64,000 nt of DNA from JBCCAG01 sp050331115 (GCA_050331115.1 JBHJHD010000043.1:124001-188000); one strand, 5' to 3'. Positions 10,163 to 19,602 are shown, numbered from the stretch's first letter. Notes: generated by a model from the letters alone, not told the origin. Numbers and translations: made by a program.

Positions 10163-10235
10163 AAGGGCGACGGCAAAAACACAAAAAGAGGGTGAGAGCG
10201 ATCGAATAAGGCGCAGGGCTTAGTCAGAACATTAG

Positions 10236-10424
10236 TCAGAACGGTATATGGAAAAACGCCGCAGCATTGGTGGGCGGCACAGCAGGTAGCCCAGTAGGTA
10301 GCCCAGTAGGTAGCACAGCAGGCAGCACAGTGGGCGGTATGGGCAACGCCGCAGGCACATGGGTGAGCAGAGGACTGAGCCGGCAGGTGAATAACCGGGT
10401 GAGCTGGCGATCGTAGCTAGTCAT
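10236..10424 (-). CDS. Small Pro/Leu-repeat open frame between bcsZ and bcsB (doubtful)
   Basis: This 62-codon frame begins with an ATG that overlaps the stop region of bcsZ by 8 bases, so translational coupling is possible. Its middle is the translation of a 12-bp tandem repeat (PAVLPTGLPTGLPAVPP) and its ends look like nothing known. The overlap and the operon position are the only arguments for it. The low complexity and the lack of any recognisable domain are arguments against. Confidence 0.2.
   Translation of the reverse strand: MTSYDRQLTRLFTCRLSPLLTHVPAALPIPPTVLPAVLPTGLPTGLPAVPPTNAAAFFHIPF
10271..10342. repeat. Six 12-bp tandem repeat units between bcsZ and bcsB
   Basis: Six contiguous 12-bp units are visible: TGGGCGGCACAG, CAGGTAGCCCAG, TAGGTAGCCCAG, TAGGTAGCACAG, CAGGCAGCACAG, TGGGCGGTATGG. 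The inner four differ from one another at only one to three positions. They fill the spacer between the bcsZ stop and the bcsB start. Confidence 0.85.
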
Positions 10425-11781
10425 TTTCGTGGCGGTTCAGGGAATAGGCGGAGAAGTAGGGCCGCTGCAGCGGCAGCAGCCCCAGCCAGGCCAAATTTTG
10501 CGTGTAGTAGGCGGAGTCGTTGTCCCAAAATCCGTCTTGGTAGGTCGGCGTCAGCTTTTGGTCTAGGATTTGCGAGGCCAGGTCTGGGGCCACGAGAGAC
10601 AGCGCTGGGTAGAGCATGGCGTACTGGGCGGTCGCTTCGTAGTCCACCAGCGATCGCCCCGTTAGGCTTAGACGGGCCGGAAGGGCCTGCTGGTCGCGCC
10701 ACAGCTGGCGCAGGGGCGCTGAATGGGTCTGCAAATACTGAAACGCCCTGGGTTCGTAGAACCAGGCCGCGTCTAGCCCAATGCGCCACCACACCCGAAA
10801 CGCATCAAAGCTGTAGCTGCTGCTCAAGTCGGAGGACTCAGGAAGCGGCTCATAGCGCCGACGCTTCGGGTTGTAGACAATCCAGTCTCCCGGTAGCCCA
10901 ACGCTAGATACCGCGCTAGAGGCTTCCAAAATGCGGTAGCTGCTGTCCACCAGGCTCATCCAATTGTGGGCCGGGTCTGCCTCAGCGAATAGCCGAAAGG
11001 CGTAGGGCGCAAAATAGGAGGGGTTGAGGATGAGGGTATCCTCCTCAGGGAAAAAGGCGTCGCGGGGCCCCGGCAGCAGCACGCGGGTTTCTTGCGAATT
11101 GGGGCGTTCTAAGTTTGGGCGTTCTAAGTTTGGGCGCTCTGAAGTTGGACGCTCCGCATCTGAACGCCCTAAATCCTCTAGCGCTAGCGTAGACTGCGCC
11201 CAGAGGTCGGCAAGCTTCTGCTGTGCGAGCTGCTCGTAAGCCGGGCAGCCCCAGCGGTTGGCGGCCAGCAGCAGCGCGGTAATGGCGTCAATATCGGCAT
11301 CGCTAGCGAAATTCTGGTCTAAGATTCCCCGGCTGCCCGACGGCTGCTCTCCCCAGCGCCAGGCCCACAGCTGATCGATAGGTTGACCTGCGTCATCGCT
11401 GCGGCGAAGATTGGTCTCGGCCCAGGCCAGCGTCTTGTGAAACGTTACGGCGTCATTGATCAGCACCGCCCGCAGCATAGCGTAAGCCTGGCCTTCTGAG
11501 GTGGTGTGCTGGTCGGCCCGCTCCCAGTCAATCACCCGGCCCTCATCTGAGATGAAGCGATCGCGGTAGGCGTCCCAGCTCTTCGCAAGCAGGTCGGCGT
11601 CTGGGCTGAAATAGGGCAGCCTGAGCGATGTGGCAGCGCTAGCGCTACTGCCTGGCTGGCAGACGGGTTCTGCTGCGGCGGATGGCATCGCCGTTAGAGC
11701 GCAGAGAACCGCACTCATCCAGAGCGTCTGGCGAATTGGGGGACGAAGGTAGGGCATGACATCGAAGCGTGACGTGGGCAC
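10417..11781 (-). CDS. bcsZ: Glycosyl hydrolase family 8 endoglucanase, BcsZ-like
   Basis: This GH8 cellulase is the hydrolase usually encoded with cellulose synthase. It trims or edits nascent glucan in the periplasm. The signature pieces are RVIDWERADQHTTSEGQAYAML, which carries the general-acid Glu, WRWGEQPSGSRGILDQNFAS, and the acidic block SDADIDAITALLLAANRWG. A signal peptide (QTLWMSAVLCALTAMPSAAA) lies near the start. The GTG at 11781 gives 454 residues; the ATG at 11757 sits closer to the signal peptide and is as likely. A run of 5-residue repeats (ERPNL type) is inserted in the middle, before LLPGPRDAFFPEEDTLILNP, and is not part of the normal fold. It is the first gene of the cellulose operon. 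Confidence 0.9.
   Translation of the reverse strand: MPTSRFDVMPYLRPPIRQTLWMSAVLCALTAMPSAAAEPVCQPGSSASAATSLRLPYFSPDADLLAKSWDAYRDRFISDEGRVIDWERADQHTTSEGQAYAMLRAVLINDAVTFHKTLAWAETNLRRSDDAGQPIDQLWAWRWGEQPSGSRGILDQNFASDADIDAITALLLAANRWGCPAYEQLAQQKLADLWAQSTLALEDLGRSDAERPTSERPNLERPNLERPNSQETRVLLPGPRDAFFPEEDTLILNPSYFAPYAFRLFAEADPAHNWMSLVDSSYRILEASSAVSSVGLPGDWIVYNPKRRRYEPLPESSDLSSSYSFDAFRVWWRIGLDAAWFYEPRAFQYLQTHSAPLRQLWRDQQALPARLSLTGRSLVDYEATAQYAMLYPALSLVAPDLASQILDQKLTPTYQDGFWDNDSAYYTQNLAWLGLLPLQRPYFSAYSLNRHEND
11100..11174. repeat. Five 15-bp tandem repeats inside bcsZ
   Basis: Five 15-bp units, typified by TTGGGCGTTCTAAGT at 11115-11129, decay outward. On the minus strand they encode a pentad repeat (ERPNL, ERPNL, ERPTS and variants) as a hydrophilic insert in the GH8 protein. 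The unit length keeps the reading frame. Confidence 0.85.
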
Positions 11782-11965
11782 GATGAATCGACTCTGTCTA
11801 GTTCATCAGCCCTGGCCCAGCGAATCCGAGCGTTTACCTCAAATTCACAGCAACTAAATAAAGGCGGTGAGCTCGTATGTAAGCGGCATAAGGGGTCCGG
11901 CGGTGTTCCTGACCGTAAGGCCCGCTCTGGAATAGTTGGGAAACCGGTTCTATCCGTCTTGAGTA

Positions 11966-12760
11966 ATGACCCTATCCTTTCGACCCAGTTGCCCCTCGAT
12001 CCCTACAGAGCCTGGGGGTCCCCAGCTTCGCTCAGCGCCCGCAAAAGCTGCGATCGCCGCTGTATCGCTCCTGCTAGCTCAGGGCTGTTTCCGGCTCCCC
12101 AATTGGGTGCAAGAGAAATTGCCAGCGGCAACCGCCCAGATGCAGGTCAGCAAGCTCAACGCCCCCGGCCGATATCAGGTTTCTGGGGACATCGCTCTGG
12201 TGAACGATACAGAATTGGGCGTCGCTGCACTGCGCTACTTGACTCTGACTGATCCAGTGGCCGATAATCCAGCGGGAAGTCGCACTTATGCGGTGCTAGA
12301 CTACGCCGTGGTCGAAGTGAATGACGGCGCTTGGCAAACCGAGCTCGATCTCTGGCAGGTTGGTGCCAATAGACAGTTTCAGGAAGGCTGGCAAGAATAC
12401 AGCGATCGCCTAGATTGGTCGGTCGTGCCTGACGAGGAGGTGATTTTTCTCACTATTCCGACACCGACTAAAAGCCTGGCCGAACTAGAGCAGAAATTGC
12501 GCAATCGTCAGCAGCGAATAGACGAAAGCCTGCTGCGCCAGACCTTAGAGGGGGATCTATACGCCGAGATTGCCTATGTCGAGACCATAGCGCTCCCCGC
12601 AGGCAGCACCGTCAGACCTCAGCCCGGCCCCTTGGACATTAACGGTGGCTGGGGACGGCGCTATCTACTGCAGCCAGAGTCGCCCAATCCCAACACGTTA
12701 GAAGAGCCTAGCGATCGCCGCACCACTGCCCCCCCAGCAGCCGAGGAGTTTTTGCGGTAA
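11966..12760 (+). CDS. Predicted lipoprotein of unknown function
   Basis: I do not recognise this 264-residue family. The N-terminus has a charged stretch, a hydrophobic stretch and a lipobox-like Cys (AVSLLLAQGC), so it is probably a lipoprotein. The body reads as beta-rich (GRYQVSGDIALVNDTELGV, TYAVLDYAVVEVNDGAWQTE). A coiled segment rich in Glu, Gln and Arg (LAELEQKLRNRQQRIDES) and a Pro-rich tail follow. The ATG at 11966 was chosen because it gives the full signal peptide. It is divergent from the cellulose operon across about 200 bases, so a link to cell-surface functions is possible but unproven. Confidence 0.7.
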   Translation: MTLSFRPSCPSIPTEPGGPQLRSAPAKAAIAAVSLLLAQGCFRLPNWVQEKLPAATAQMQVSKLNAPGRYQVSGDIALVNDTELGVAALRYLTLTDPVADNPAGSRTYAVLDYAVVEVNDGAWQTELDLWQVGANRQFQEGWQEYSDRLDWSVVPDEEVIFLTIPTPTKSLAELEQKLRNRQQRIDESLLRQTLEGDLYAEIAYVETIALPAGSTVRPQPGPLDINGGWGRRYLLQPESPNPNTLEEPSDRRTTAPPAAEEFLR

Positions 12761-12812
12761 GGGCACCCGTCCTCCACGACAGGAGGCAGGCTCCCGAGCT
12801 GATTAAGCAGCC

Positions 12813-13922
12813 TTAGGCCGAGATGTTACTAGTCTCCAAGACCGTTCCTATCAGTACCGTATCCGCTAGATCGACGTCCGTCATGTCGGCATCGTCCAGG
12901 TCAGCGTCCGTCAGGTTGGCGTAGCGCAGCACGGCACCGGAGAGATTGGCGCCCCGCAAGGAAGCCCCCCTCAACATTGCCCCCGACAGGTTAGCGCCTG
13001 TCAGGTCCGCACCGGCCAGGTTCGTACCCCACAGGTCCGCACCGGCTAGCCCCACTCCGGTTAGATTTGCCTCACGCAGGTTGACGCCAGACAGGTTGGC
13101 GTGGCTGAGATCTAGTCCCCACAGCGCCGCACCCGGCCCAATCCAGTAAAGTCCAGACTGCTCAGCATCAAAGCCGGACGGAAACCGCGTTGTGTCGTCG
13201 TAGAGCGCCTGACTGAGGTTGGCCCCTGTAAGGTCAGCATCCGTCAGATCAGTGCCAATGAGGCTGGCCTGGTGCAGATTGGCGTCCTTCAAGTCAGCGC
13301 TGCGAAAGCTGGCGTAAGCGCAGTTGGCCTGCTGAAGACTGGCCTGCTGTAACTCGGCCTGCTTTAGGTTTGCGTGGCGTAAATCGGCCTGTAGCAGCTG
13401 AGCTTCAGCCAAAATGCTGCCGGACAGATCGGCTTCGCTGAGGTCCGCACGATTGAAATCGACAGCGGTGAGATCGACTTGACTCAGGCTACCCTGTTGA
13501 AAGCTGGTGTCCGGTGGAGCCATGCGGCACGTGATCGCATCGAGCGCGCGGCTGGCCGTGTCCATGGCCGTGTTTAGATGGCTAGAGGATAGGGTCGTAG
13601 GAAGCGGTACCGGGCCAAAGGACTCTCCATCTACGGAGTCCTCGAAGGCAAAAGGGTCGCCTACGTGACGTTTTCTGGAAACCTCTACGCTGGTGAAGCC
13701 TGCGGCAACGCTGAGCAGAATAGAGAAGCCAACGTAGCGAATGGCGATATCTCGCCGCTCGCGGTGGAAAAGGGGCGGAACGTCGCCGTGGTAGACCAGT
13801 GGGATATTTACTCGAACCGTTTTGGAGCGCTGTAGCGCCATCGGTATTGTGAGACAGGTAAATAGTCCGCTGGAGATGAGTAGCGCTGGCAGAAAAGTTC
13901 GCACTACGGGAGAGTTGAGCAT
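12813..13922 (-). CDS. Membrane-anchored pentapeptide-repeat protein
   Basis: Starting at ATG 13922 (MLNSPVVRTF), preceded by AAAGGA at a good distance, gives 369 residues. An upstream in-frame start at 14012 would add 30 residues without a better ribosome site. Two hydrophobic segments (LPALLISSGLFTCLTIPMAL and VGFSILLSVAAGF) come first. Then a long A(D/N)LxX pentapeptide array runs to the end (ANLSGAMLRGASLRGANLSG and similar). A short break with YWIGPGAALWG divides it into two blocks. Such arrays fold as right-handed quadrilateral beta helices; the function is not predictable. It is divergent from a second pentapeptide gene. Confidence 0.85.
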   Translation of the reverse strand: MLNSPVVRTFLPALLISSGLFTCLTIPMALQRSKTVRVNIPLVYHGDVPPLFHRERRDIAIRYVGFSILLSVAAGFTSVEVSRKRHVGDPFAFEDSVDGESFGPVPLPTTLSSSHLNTAMDTASRALDAITCRMAPPDTSFQQGSLSQVDLTAVDFNRADLSEADLSGSILAEAQLLQADLRHANLKQAELQQASLQQANCAYASFRSADLKDANLHQASLIGTDLTDADLTGANLSQALYDDTTRFPSGFDAEQSGLYWIGPGAALWGLDLSHANLSGVNLREANLTGVGLAGADLWGTNLAGADLTGANLSGAMLRGASLRGANLSGAVLRYANLTDADLDDADMTDVDLADTVLIGTVLETSNISA

Positions 13923-14243
13923 GGTGGAGTCCTTTACGGTAGCAGTCTGAACCACCCACGAGGGCTGTCTATTCACACCCTCGGATGCCCAGTGCCCAAA
14001 ACAGGACTTCACCGACTCGCCTAGCCAGGTCTTTGCGTTAGCCGGGTCTGGTTTATTGACAAATTTGTTGAGCGGCAGAGGGCTGTATCCCTCTTGCAGA
14101 CAGCATGTTCGCGTCTAGCCCCTCGCTTTAAAGCGCAAAGGCGACTTCACAAAAGGTTTAACCGAGGAGAACGGTGTGCGCTGCGATCGCCTGAAGAGAG
14201 AAGTATCCTCTCCTCTAAACTGCACCGCTACGAAAGCGAGATT
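13923..14243. promoter_or_regulatory. Divergent promoter region between two pentapeptide-repeat genes
   Basis: About 320 bases separate the two preferred start codons. A TTGACA-like hexamer occurs at about 14057 on the plus strand (TTATTGACAAATTTG). AAAGGA precedes the minus-strand ATG at 13922. Either frame could extend into this region from a weaker upstream start. No clear operator was seen. Confidence 0.4.
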
Positions 14244-14981
14244 ATGAAAGCGAGAACTGTTGTCAGCCTCTTCGGTGCCGTTGTCGGTCTTCCGGTTGCC
14301 GGACTATTCGTCTTAGTTTGGTCAGGGCTAAATGCGCCCGAAGCGAATGAAGGTCCCGAAGCGAGTACCGTCCCTGAAGCCTCTGAAGCGGACAGCGCAG
14401 CGGAAAAGCCGAGCCGGGCGAGCCAGGCGATCAACGCGCGGCGGCTAGACGCTGGGGGCTGCTCCCGCTGTAACCTCAGCCATACCGACTTGAGCCAGCT
14501 CGACCTGAGCCGGGCAGATCTGAGCCAGGCCAACCTGTCCTACGCCAATTTAGACCAAACCTTCTTGATCAACGCCGTCCTAAGCGGGACCAGGCTACAC
14601 CAGACGAGCCTAATGCGGGCCAACCTGCGGGGGGCCGATCTGGTGGATGCTGACGTCGAGGCCACAACCCTCGACGATGCCCAGCTTCTCCAGGTGAGCT
14701 TGACGGACGCCCGTATTGTCGATACTTCGTTTAAGCAGGCCGACCTGCGCGACGCCGACTTGAGCTTTGTCCACATCGAGGGCAGCGATTTCTCTAACGC
14801 GACGCTCTACGGAGCCGTGCTTCGAGAGGCAAAACTCTCCAACGTCAATTTCTCGGGCGCCGACCTGCAGTATGCCGACTTCTCGGACGCCGAGCTCGAA
14901 AACGTCAACTTCGAGAACGCCAAGCTCAACTTTGCCATCATGCCCAACGGCACGGGCTACCACGGCGTGGCGCCCTACTAG
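14244..14981 (+). CDS. Exported or membrane-anchored pentapeptide-repeat protein
   Basis: The ATG at 14244 (MKARTVVSLFGAVVGLPVAG) opens with a signal-like hydrophobic segment. The frame is open back to 14094, but the extra 50 residues look unstructured and Arg-rich. After a linker comes CSRCNLSHTDLSQLDLSRAD, the entry to about 25 pentapeptide repeats that run almost to the end. The CxxC at the array entry could bind metal or form a disulfide. It has 245 residues. It converges on the RND transporter gene, overlapping its 3' end by 4 bases. Confidence 0.85.
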   Translation: MKARTVVSLFGAVVGLPVAGLFVLVWSGLNAPEANEGPEASTVPEASEADSAAEKPSRASQAINARRLDAGGCSRCNLSHTDLSQLDLSRADLSQANLSYANLDQTFLINAVLSGTRLHQTSLMRANLRGADLVDADVEATTLDDAQLLQVSLTDARIVDTSFKQADLRDADLSFVHIEGSDFSNATLYGAVLREAKLSNVNFSGADLQYADFSDAELENVNFENAKLNFAIMPNGTGYHGVAPY

Positions 14982-17900
14982 CGGCGCTGGCCGACCCAAA
15001 GGTACGCCGACGGAATAAAAAACAGCGCCAGCAGCGTTGCCCCCGCCACGCCTCCGGCGATCGCCACCGCTAGGGGCGGCCAAAATTCTCCGCCGTCCAG
15101 CAGCAGCGGCACAAAGCCCACCATGGTTGTCAGCGTGGTGGCCAGCACGTGCCGGGTCGAGCGCAGCACCACCCGCTGGGCCGCAGCGCGATCGCCCCGA
15201 CGGGCGCCGGGGTCTGCGTTGAGGGCGCTCAGCACCACAATCGAATCGTTAATGGCCACCCCGATCAGGCCTATGGTGCCGATGATGGGGTTAAAGCCAA
15301 AGGGGTAGCCAAACAGCGCCACCGAAAACAGCCCTAGGCCAAAGGCGGCGATCGCCACCCCGCCAATCAGCAGCGCGAGCCGGAACGACCCCAGAGACAG
15401 CACCAGGGTTGCCACCGTCAGTACCGCCAAGACGCCCACGGTGGAGACCAGGTTGCCCACCGCGCTGCTGCGCTCCTCCGCCTCCCCGCCAAAGCCTAGA
15501 CTGTAGCCCGGTGGCAGGTCCAGCTGCAGCTGACGCTGAAACTGCGACAGCGCCGTTGCGGGCAGCGTCCCTGCCTCAAGAAACCCCTGAATCACGTTTA
15601 CCCGCTGGCCGTTGTAGTGAGTGATTTTAGCCGGCTCTGCCGTTAGAGCCACGTCGCCGAGGGCGTCTAGGGAGACCCAGGCGTTGGCCGATGCATTCCC
15701 CTCAGGAGACGCTTCGGAAGCCGATATCAGGGGCAGCGACGCAATGTCCTTTAGGCTGGCGCGATAGTTGGAGACCGGCTGATCGCCACCCAAAACGCGC
15801 ACCCGCACGGGCAGCTCCTCCGTCTCCTCTAGCAGCGACCCGCCCTGGACGCCTTCTAAGGTTTGGTCGAGCTGCCGCGCCACCGTGACGTAGTCTAACC
15901 CCGCCCGCCGCGCCGCCGTTTCATCTAGGGCAAACTGCACCTGAGGCCGCACCTCGTTTAAGCTGGCGCGGGTGTGGGTTACCGATGGAATCGCCACCAG
16001 CTGCGATCGCACCCCTTCGCCGATAGCCCGCAGCCGGTCTACCTCAGGGCCGTAAAGCCGCACCTCTATGGGCGCGTCGAAGGGGGGACCCTGCTCCAGC
16101 TGACGCACCACGGCCCGGGTGGTGGGAAAGGCGTCGTCGATATCTCGCTGGAGCTGCTGGACGAGGGGGGCCGATGACCGCTGGGTAAGCTGCACCATGG
16201 CCTGGGCGTAGTTGGCTTCGTTATCTCGCCCCCCGGTGAGGTTGTAGTAAAAGCGGGGGGCGCTGGTGCCCACGAACCAGTGCACGTCGGCGACTGCGCC
16301 CTGGGTCAGCAGGCGATCGCGCATCTGCTTCGCCACGGCCTGGGTTTCTTCCAACGATGTCGAGGCCGATAGCTCTAGCTCAATCTGAACCTGATCGCGA
16401 TCGCTAGCGGGGAAGAACTGCTGGTCGAGGAAGGGAGCCTGAAGAAAGCCTGCGGCGGGCAGCAGAAGCGCCAGCGCGATTCCCCATAGGGGCCGCTGCA
16501 GCATCTGCCGCAACAGGGCGCGGTATCCGCGAGCGATCGCGGGGATAGAGATGCCGTCACGCCACCAGGCTACTGTTAGGGATGACCGCCTGCTCCGGCG
16601 TTCAAGACGGCGCTGCCACCCCCGGTCGAGGTGGGCCGCCAGCACAGGAATCACCGTAATCGACAGCGCAAACGACGCCGAAACCGCCAGAATGACGCCA
16701 ACGCCGATGGTGCCGACGAACTCTCCGACGCTTCCCGGCAGCAGGGCGATGGGCATGAAGGCCAGCACCGTGGTGATCGTAGAGCTGAGCAGCGGCACGG
16801 CCAGGTGCTGCACGCTCTGGCTGATGGCGACCTCCGCCGCAGCCGGCCCCGCCACCCTCTGCCCATCTGCCGCCGGCCCTTTCGAGACCACGGGCCTAAG
16901 ACGATGGCGCACCTCATCCACCATCACAATCGCGGTGTCAATCAAAATCCCTAAGGCCACAATCAGCCCGGTAATCGACATTTGGTGCAGCGGAATACCC
17001 AGCAGACCCATCAGGCCAAACACGATCAGCAGCGACAGCGGCAGCGCCGTGCCCACAATCACGGCGGACTGCCAGCCCATCATCACCAGCGTGACGGCAA
17101 ACACCAGCGCCCCGCCCAGCAGTAGGTTAAAAATTAGCCCGTTGAGCCGGGTGGTGACGTAGCGGGTCTGGTCGAAGAGGACGCGCAGCGCTAGCCCCTC
17201 TGACAGCTGGGAGCGGAAGGCGTCTAAAACCGGCTGCACCTGCTGCGTCCACTGGTCTAGCCGGTAGTCCGACCTCACAAAGACGCCTAGGGCGATCGCC
17301 GGACGTCCGCTGGCGATCGCGGCTTCCCGCAGCGGCTCCACCGTCCCCTTACGAATCTGAGCCACCTCCCCCAGGGTCACCGCCTGCCCCGAGTCCCTGA
17401 GGCGAATTGGCGTTTGGGCCAGACGCGCCAGGGAATCCAGCTCCCCAGACACCTCCAGCAGCAGGTCTTGAGGGCCCCGCAGCTGCCCCGCCGACTGCTT
17501 GACGTCGGTTTGGGCAAGCTGCCGCGCCAGGGCGTCCGTACTCAGCCCCAGGCTGGTCAACTGCCAGGGGTCCACCTCCACCACGACCTCTTCATCCGGC
17601 TCCCCAAACAGGTCTACAGATTCGGTCCCCGGCAGGGCGTCTAGCCGGTCCTTGAGGGTGCTGGCCAACCGCCGCAGGATGGCGTAGCTGGGGGCCTCGT
17701 CCTGCTCCCAGGTGAGGGCCAGCACCAGGGCATAGGCCTTCACCTCGACTTCCTCTAGCTCAGGGTCGGTGGTACCGCCGGGAAACGCTACCGCCGCATC
17801 GCCCAGATTGTCCCTCACCCGCGACCAGATAGTATCCACTTCGCTAGCGGTAACCCGCTCCGCTAGCTCGATCTCAAGAATGGAGGTTCCGGCCCGCGAG

Positions 17901-18142
17901 GTCGATTCGTAGGTCACAATCTCTTCAATATCGGTAATCTCGCGCTCGATGTTTTCGGTGATCAGCGCCTCCACTCGCTCGGCGCTAGCCCCTGGCAAAA
18001 GGGTCGTGACCACGGCGTTGCGGGAGATAAGCTCCGGGTCTTCTAGGCGCGGCAGCGTCGCAAAAGAGGAGAGCCCCCAGACCCCGATCAAAATTAAGGC
18101 CAGCAGCAGCAGCCGGACGTTTCGATAAAGGTGAACGATCAT
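14978..18142 (-). CDS. RND efflux transporter, inner-membrane permease (AcrB/MexF superfamily)
   Basis: This 1054-residue transporter has the full RND architecture. There is an N-terminal helix (LLLLALILIGVWGLSSFA), a periplasmic porter domain, and a helix bundle containing GILIDTAIVMVDEVRHRL. A second porter domain and a second helix bundle (GTIGLIGVAINDSIVVLSAL) follow. The Asp in the TM4 motif supports proton coupling. It would pump lipophilic or toxic compounds out together with the HlyD-type adaptor just upstream, whose stop it overlaps by 4 bases (ATGA). No outer-membrane TolC gene is nearby. The substrate is unknown; cotranscription with a GST and a TetR-type operator point to electrophile or xenobiotic stress. 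Confidence 0.95.
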   Translation of the reverse strand: MIVHLYRNVRLLLLALILIGVWGLSSFATLPRLEDPELISRNAVVTTLLPGASAERVEALITENIEREITDIEEIVTYESTSRAGTSILEIELAERVTASEVDTIWSRVRDNLGDAAVAFPGGTTDPELEEVEVKAYALVLALTWEQDEAPSYAILRRLASTLKDRLDALPGTESVDLFGEPDEEVVVEVDPWQLTSLGLSTDALARQLAQTDVKQSAGQLRGPQDLLLEVSGELDSLARLAQTPIRLRDSGQAVTLGEVAQIRKGTVEPLREAAIASGRPAIALGVFVRSDYRLDQWTQQVQPVLDAFRSQLSEGLALRVLFDQTRYVTTRLNGLIFNLLLGGALVFAVTLVMMGWQSAVIVGTALPLSLLIVFGLMGLLGIPLHQMSITGLIVALGILIDTAIVMVDEVRHRLRPVVSKGPAADGQRVAGPAAAEVAISQSVQHLAVPLLSSTITTVLAFMPIALLPGSVGEFVGTIGVGVILAVSASFALSITVIPVLAAHLDRGWQRRLERRSRRSSLTVAWWRDGISIPAIARGYRALLRQMLQRPLWGIALALLLPAAGFLQAPFLDQQFFPASDRDQVQIELELSASTSLEETQAVAKQMRDRLLTQGAVADVHWFVGTSAPRFYYNLTGGRDNEANYAQAMVQLTQRSSAPLVQQLQRDIDDAFPTTRAVVRQLEQGPPFDAPIEVRLYGPEVDRLRAIGEGVRSQLVAIPSVTHTRASLNEVRPQVQFALDETAARRAGLDYVTVARQLDQTLEGVQGGSLLEETEELPVRVRVLGGDQPVSNYRASLKDIASLPLISASEASPEGNASANAWVSLDALGDVALTAEPAKITHYNGQRVNVIQGFLEAGTLPATALSQFQRQLQLDLPPGYSLGFGGEAEERSSAVGNLVSTVGVLAVLTVATLVLSLGSFRLALLIGGVAIAAFGLGLFSVALFGYPFGFNPIIGTIGLIGVAINDSIVVLSALNADPGARRGDRAAAQRVVLRSTRHVLATTLTTMVGFVPLLLDGGEFWPPLAVAIAGGVAGATLLALFFIPSAYLWVGQRR

Positions 18143-19602
18143 CGCTCGCCCTCCGCGCTCACAAGCTGCCCCGGCACCAGCCGCTGAACGCCATCCGCCA
18201 CGACCACATCCCCCGTCTGCAGCAGCCCTCGAACAAAGACGCGATCGCCCTCAGTGTGCAGCACCTCCAGGGCCCTTGCCTCTACGCGATGCAGAGCCAA
18301 GGTCTCTGAGGCAGGAGCAGCGTTTGCAGCGGAGCCAGCTTCTAAAGGCGTCCCTAGGCCAGCTTCCGCGCCGGTCGCGCTGGTTTCTGAAGCCAGGGCG
18401 TAGGCTGTCCACAGCCCCTTCTCCGCCTGCGTCAGCGCCGTGAGCGGCAGCCAAACCCCATCAGCGCTCACCATCTGGTCAAGCGCTACTTCAGCGAGCT
18501 GCTCAGGGGCCAGCCCGCGGCCTAGGGCACCCTCCAGAGAAAACACTGCGGTACGCGTCCGGGTGGTGGGGTCAAGCTCTGGCAAGACCGCTGTCAGGGT
18601 CGCGGCGTAGTTCTGCCCCGCAACCTGGATGGGCTGAGGGTCTCCCGGCGCGAGGTCGGCCACCACGTCAGCGGGCAACCCCACCTCGACCTCGGGCCGC
18701 ACCCGTTCCACCAGCCGCACAACGGGCCGTCCCGCCTCGACGATGCTGCCCTCATCCTGCTGGCGGGCGGCAATGGTGCCGCTAAACGGAGCGTTGAGGG
18801 TACGCTTTTCGAGGGCAATATCAACGTCGTCAATCTGGGCCGCGAGCTGCCTCACCTGGGCCTGCTGGGCGGCAATTTGTTCTGGGCGGGTTCCGGCTAG
18901 CAGCTCGCTAAGCTGGCTTCGCGCTGCAGCGAGGCGATCGCCCAGAGCCGCCGCCCCAAACGAGACGATGTCCCGCTCCTCCCGAGAAATCGCCCCTTCC
19001 TCGTACAGCCCCTCCCGACGCTGCTGCCGCAGCTGCTCTAGGGCGAGCTGGTCTTCTAGATCTTGCACGGTCGCCCGCGCCGCCTCAATGTCTTCACGGC
19101 GGGGGCCGTTTTGCAGCTCTGCGAGCTGAGCGATCGCCTGATCCCACTGGGCGACAAGCCGGTCGCGCTCAGCCCCCAGCCGCCGCGCATCTAGTCGGGC
19201 TAGCGGTTCACCGGCTTCGACGCGCTCGCCCCGGTCTACTAAGACATCCACCAGCTTTCCCCCCGCCTCAAACCCAAGGTCACTGGTGCGTCCGGCATTG
19301 ATCACCCCGGAGTAGCGGCGGGATACGGTGTAGGCACTGGCTCGTTCAACCGTCATGGTTTTTACGATAAGTGGATTGGTCGCTTGCTCTGCTCCGGGCG
19401 AGCGAATAGACCGCAGGATTTGCCAGGTCACGCCTCCCAGAAGCGCTAGGCCCAGCAGGGCAGCCAACGCCCACCGAAGTCGAGACCTATTAAACCAGGG
19501 TCCATGAGCGCTAGAGCCAATGGGTAGCGATGCGGTAACTCGTGAGGCATCAGCTTGTGAAGCCGGAATCTGTGAAGCCGGAATCTGTGAAGAAGGTGTC
19601 AT
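18139..19602 (-). CDS. RND efflux periplasmic adaptor subunit (HlyD/MFP family)
   Basis: The 487-residue adaptor has one N-terminal membrane anchor (WALAALLGLALLGGVTW). A biotinyl-lipoyl half-motif (GGKLVDVLVDRGERVEAGEP) is followed by a long alpha-helical hairpin of about 110 residues rich in Gln, Glu and Arg. The second lipoyl half (NAPFSGTIAARQQDEGSIVE) and a beta-barrel domain complete it. It bridges the RND permease to an outer-membrane channel. The N-terminus carries a small repeat (SQIPASQIPASQ). It lies 66 bases after the GST gene and overlaps the permease start by 4 bases, so GST, adaptor and permease form one operon. Confidence 0.95.
   Translation of the reverse strand: MTPSSQIPASQIPASQADASRVTASLPIGSSAHGPWFNRSRLRWALAALLGLALLGGVTWQILRSIRSPGAEQATNPLIVKTMTVERASAYTVSRRYSGVINAGRTSDLGFEAGGKLVDVLVDRGERVEAGEPLARLDARRLGAERDRLVAQWDQAIAQLAELQNGPRREDIEAARATVQDLEDQLALEQLRQQRREGLYEEGAISREERDIVSFGAAALGDRLAAARSQLSELLAGTRPEQIAAQQAQVRQLAAQIDDVDIALEKRTLNAPFSGTIAARQQDEGSIVEAGRPVVRLVERVRPEVEVGLPADVVADLAPGDPQPIQVAGQNYAATLTAVLPELDPTTRTRTAVFSLEGALGRGLAPEQLAEVALDQMVSADGVWLPLTALTQAEKGLWTAYALASETSATGAEAGLGTPLEAGSAANAAPASETLALHRVEARALEVLHTEGDRVFVRGLLQTGDVVVADGVQRLVPGQLVSAEGER

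Noticed and set aside
10271..10342. CRISPR array
   Set aside because: The units are contiguous 12-mers without spacers and no cas gene is nearby.
16551..17162. 203-codon plus-strand frame
   Set aside because: Antisense to the RND permease gene and compositionally odd, with no recognisable domain.
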